From contig JAHEYB010000012.1 of NCBI GenBank assembly GCA_023251805.1, forward strand, positions 1 to 44,254: 44,254 nucleotides of DNA, written 5' to 3'. This DNA is from Bacteroidota bacterium (GTDB lineage Bacteria; Bacteroidota; Bacteroidia; 2-12-FULL-35-15). The translations under genes were made by a program, and so were the position numbers. The notes beneath the pieces are model-generated. The model did no database searches. It was given only the letters and a program-made list of their open reading frames with translations, and was not told the DNA's origin. How positions within the stretch are numbered: the first letter of the stretch is position 1; the number at the start of each line of letters is the position of its first letter. Positions 43,529 to 44,254 of this stretch are shown piece after piece.

Positions 43529-44164
43529 TTATTTATACTCCTCAATATTCAATTGCTTATCACAAAAAGGATATTCATATTCTTGTTGATTAGAAGCTAC
43601 AATTATTAATTTGTCCTTCGCAAAATCGTGCACTAATTTTTGATACCAGTCGATGGCTTTTTTATCCAAATTGGATGTAGGTTCATCCAAAAGTAGGAGT
43701 GGAGTGTCCGCCAAAATAGCCAGTGCCAAACGCACACGCTGCTTCATTCCGGAGGAATAATATCTTAATTGTTTGTCTTTTGATTTTTCTAAACCGGTAA
43801 GTTCAATAATTTGTTGTGTACTTAATCCTTTCTGAAAAGGTTTAAATTTTTCCTGAAATTCAATGGATTCAATAAGCGTGAACTCTTCAAACAAATCTAA
43901 ATAAGGAGCACAATAACTTAAATGAGAAAAAATATCTTCCACTTCAATGTTTTCATCTTTTGACTTTTGACTTTTGACTTTGTACTTTAATTCTCCTTCA
44001 GAATTCGTTAAATTCCCAGCAATTACTTGTAAAAGAGTAGATTTTCCGGAACCATTGGAACCTAAAATAACATAGTTGTTGTTGGTGGTAAATTCATAAT
44101 CCACTTTACGAAAAATCCATTCGTAGTTGTATCGTTTGCCTATGTTATTTAATTTGATTTGCAT
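43529..44164 (-). CDS. ABC transporter ATP-binding protein
   Basis: 211 residues from the ATG at 44164; an upstream in-frame ATG at 44206 adds a Gly/Arg-rich leader made from a palindromic repeat, so I reject it. Walker A GSNGSGKST (35-43), Q-loop region YCAPYLDLFEEF, signature YSSGMKQR (variant of LSGGQ) and Walker B LLLLDEPTSNLD. At residues 61-70 a KVKSQKSK segment is encoded by a heptanucleotide repeat. It resembles short CcmA-like ABC ATPases; the permease is not in the window. The gene ends at 43529, 20 bp from the efp promoter. Confidence 0.88.
   Translation of the reverse strand: MQIKLNNIGKRYNYEWIFRKVDYEFTTNNNYVILGSNGSGKSTLLQVIAGNLTNSEGELKYKVKSQKSKDENIEVEDIFSHLSYCAPYLDLFEEFTLIESIEFQEKFKPFQKGLSTQQIIELTGLEKSKDKQLRYYSSGMKQRVRLALAILADTPLLLLDEPTSNLDKKAIDWYQKLVHDFAKDKLIIVASNQQEYEYPFCDKQLNIEEYK
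43957..43982 (-). repeat. Heptamer repeat (TCAAAAG) inside the ABC ATPase gene
   Basis: On the minus strand the sequence reads AAAGTC followed by repeats of AAAAGTC, about 3.5 units of 7 bp, coding for KVKSQKSK in the loop after Walker A. The same heptamer occurs in the gap after the PhoH-like gene (18241-18267). Confidence 0.65.
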
Positions 44165-44174
44165 AATGAGTAGC

Positions 44175-44205
44175 TTCCTCCCCCTGCCCCCTCCAGAGGG
44201 GGACA
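44175..44205. repeat. CCCCCTC-CA-GAGGGGG palindromic repeat
   Basis: The 7-bp arms CCCCCTC (44187-44193) and GAGGGGG (44196-44202), with further GC-rich sequence (CTTCCTCCCCCTG), lie upstream of the ABC ATPase start. From memory this is another dispersed family of Bacteroidota intergenic palindromes. Confidence 0.65.
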
Positions 44206-44254
44206 CGCTTCGAAACAGTATAATAATTTAAGATAGAAAATTAGCAAACACAGA

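Noticed and set aside
44165..44206. Gly-rich N-terminal extension of the ABC ATPase
   Set aside because: The codons come from a palindromic repeat; the usual ABC start MQIKLNNIGKRY follows at 44164.
1..44254. CRISPR array, tRNA, rRNA, integrase or transposase
   Set aside because: No spaced direct repeats, cloverleaf-like sequence or mobile-element enzyme was seen. The only tandem array is the coding TSP3 repeat.

Overview
The window is a stretch of chromosome from an AT-rich member of the Bacteroidota. Supporting signs are a gliding/type IX secretion gene end (GldN-like) at the left edge, cargo proteins with type A T9SS sorting domains, a TonB-dependent receptor, an OmpA protein with a Bacteroidota-type barrel, and promoters of the TTG-(19-20 bp)-TAnnTTTG form. 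Shine-Dalgarno sequences are nearly absent. I cannot name the genus. I see no phage, insertion sequence, CRISPR array, tRNA or rRNA.

Layout. 1-2.4 kb: end of a gldN-like gene, a palindromic repeat, pepT and two small unknown genes. 2.4-8.1 kb: two tandem paralogous secreted M43 metalloproteases of about 900 residues, each with a large beta-sandwich domain inserted inside the catalytic domain. 8.3-11.3 kb: a TonB-dependent receptor and a small anchored protein. 11.4-14.1 kb: a rhomboid protease and an Uup-like ABC-F ATPase. 14.2-17.2 kb: a three-gene minus-strand operon (SAM hydrolase family, ABM-fold protein, large lipoprotein). 17.3-19.4 kb: a PhoH-like ATPase and purC. 19.4-23.5 kb: an unusual beta-helix-like protein without a signal peptide, a TPR/SpoIIE phosphatase coupled to a Rieske protein, and a secreted protein with a strong Shine-Dalgarno. 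23.6-32.4 kb: a minus-strand run of envelope genes (zinc-ribbon membrane protein, MBL hydrolase, two lipoproteins, a secreted protein, an OmpA/TSP3 protein and a large anchored propeller protein).

32.6-40.4 kb is a surface polysaccharide locus. rnhB and a GT4 glycosyltransferase lie on the minus strand. An FkbM methyltransferase, a flippase, two tandem Wzz-like chain-length proteins and an O-antigen ligase/polymerase lie on the plus strand. 40.4-44.2 kb, all minus strand: a GAF/SpoIIE phosphatase, an LpxD-like acyltransferase, elongation factor P with an Asn instead of Lys at its tip, and an ABC ATPase.

The most notable observations are: (1) the two Wzz-like genes are in the same frame, separated by one TGA followed by 51 stop-free codons; (2) the M43 paralogs share an inserted domain and a changed zinc motif; (3) EF-P lacks the usual tip lysine; (4) several short palindromes and a heptamer repeat are scattered between and inside genes. 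No stretch longer than about 250 bp lacks a gene. The largest gap (32396-32642) holds an unexplained, more GC-rich block.
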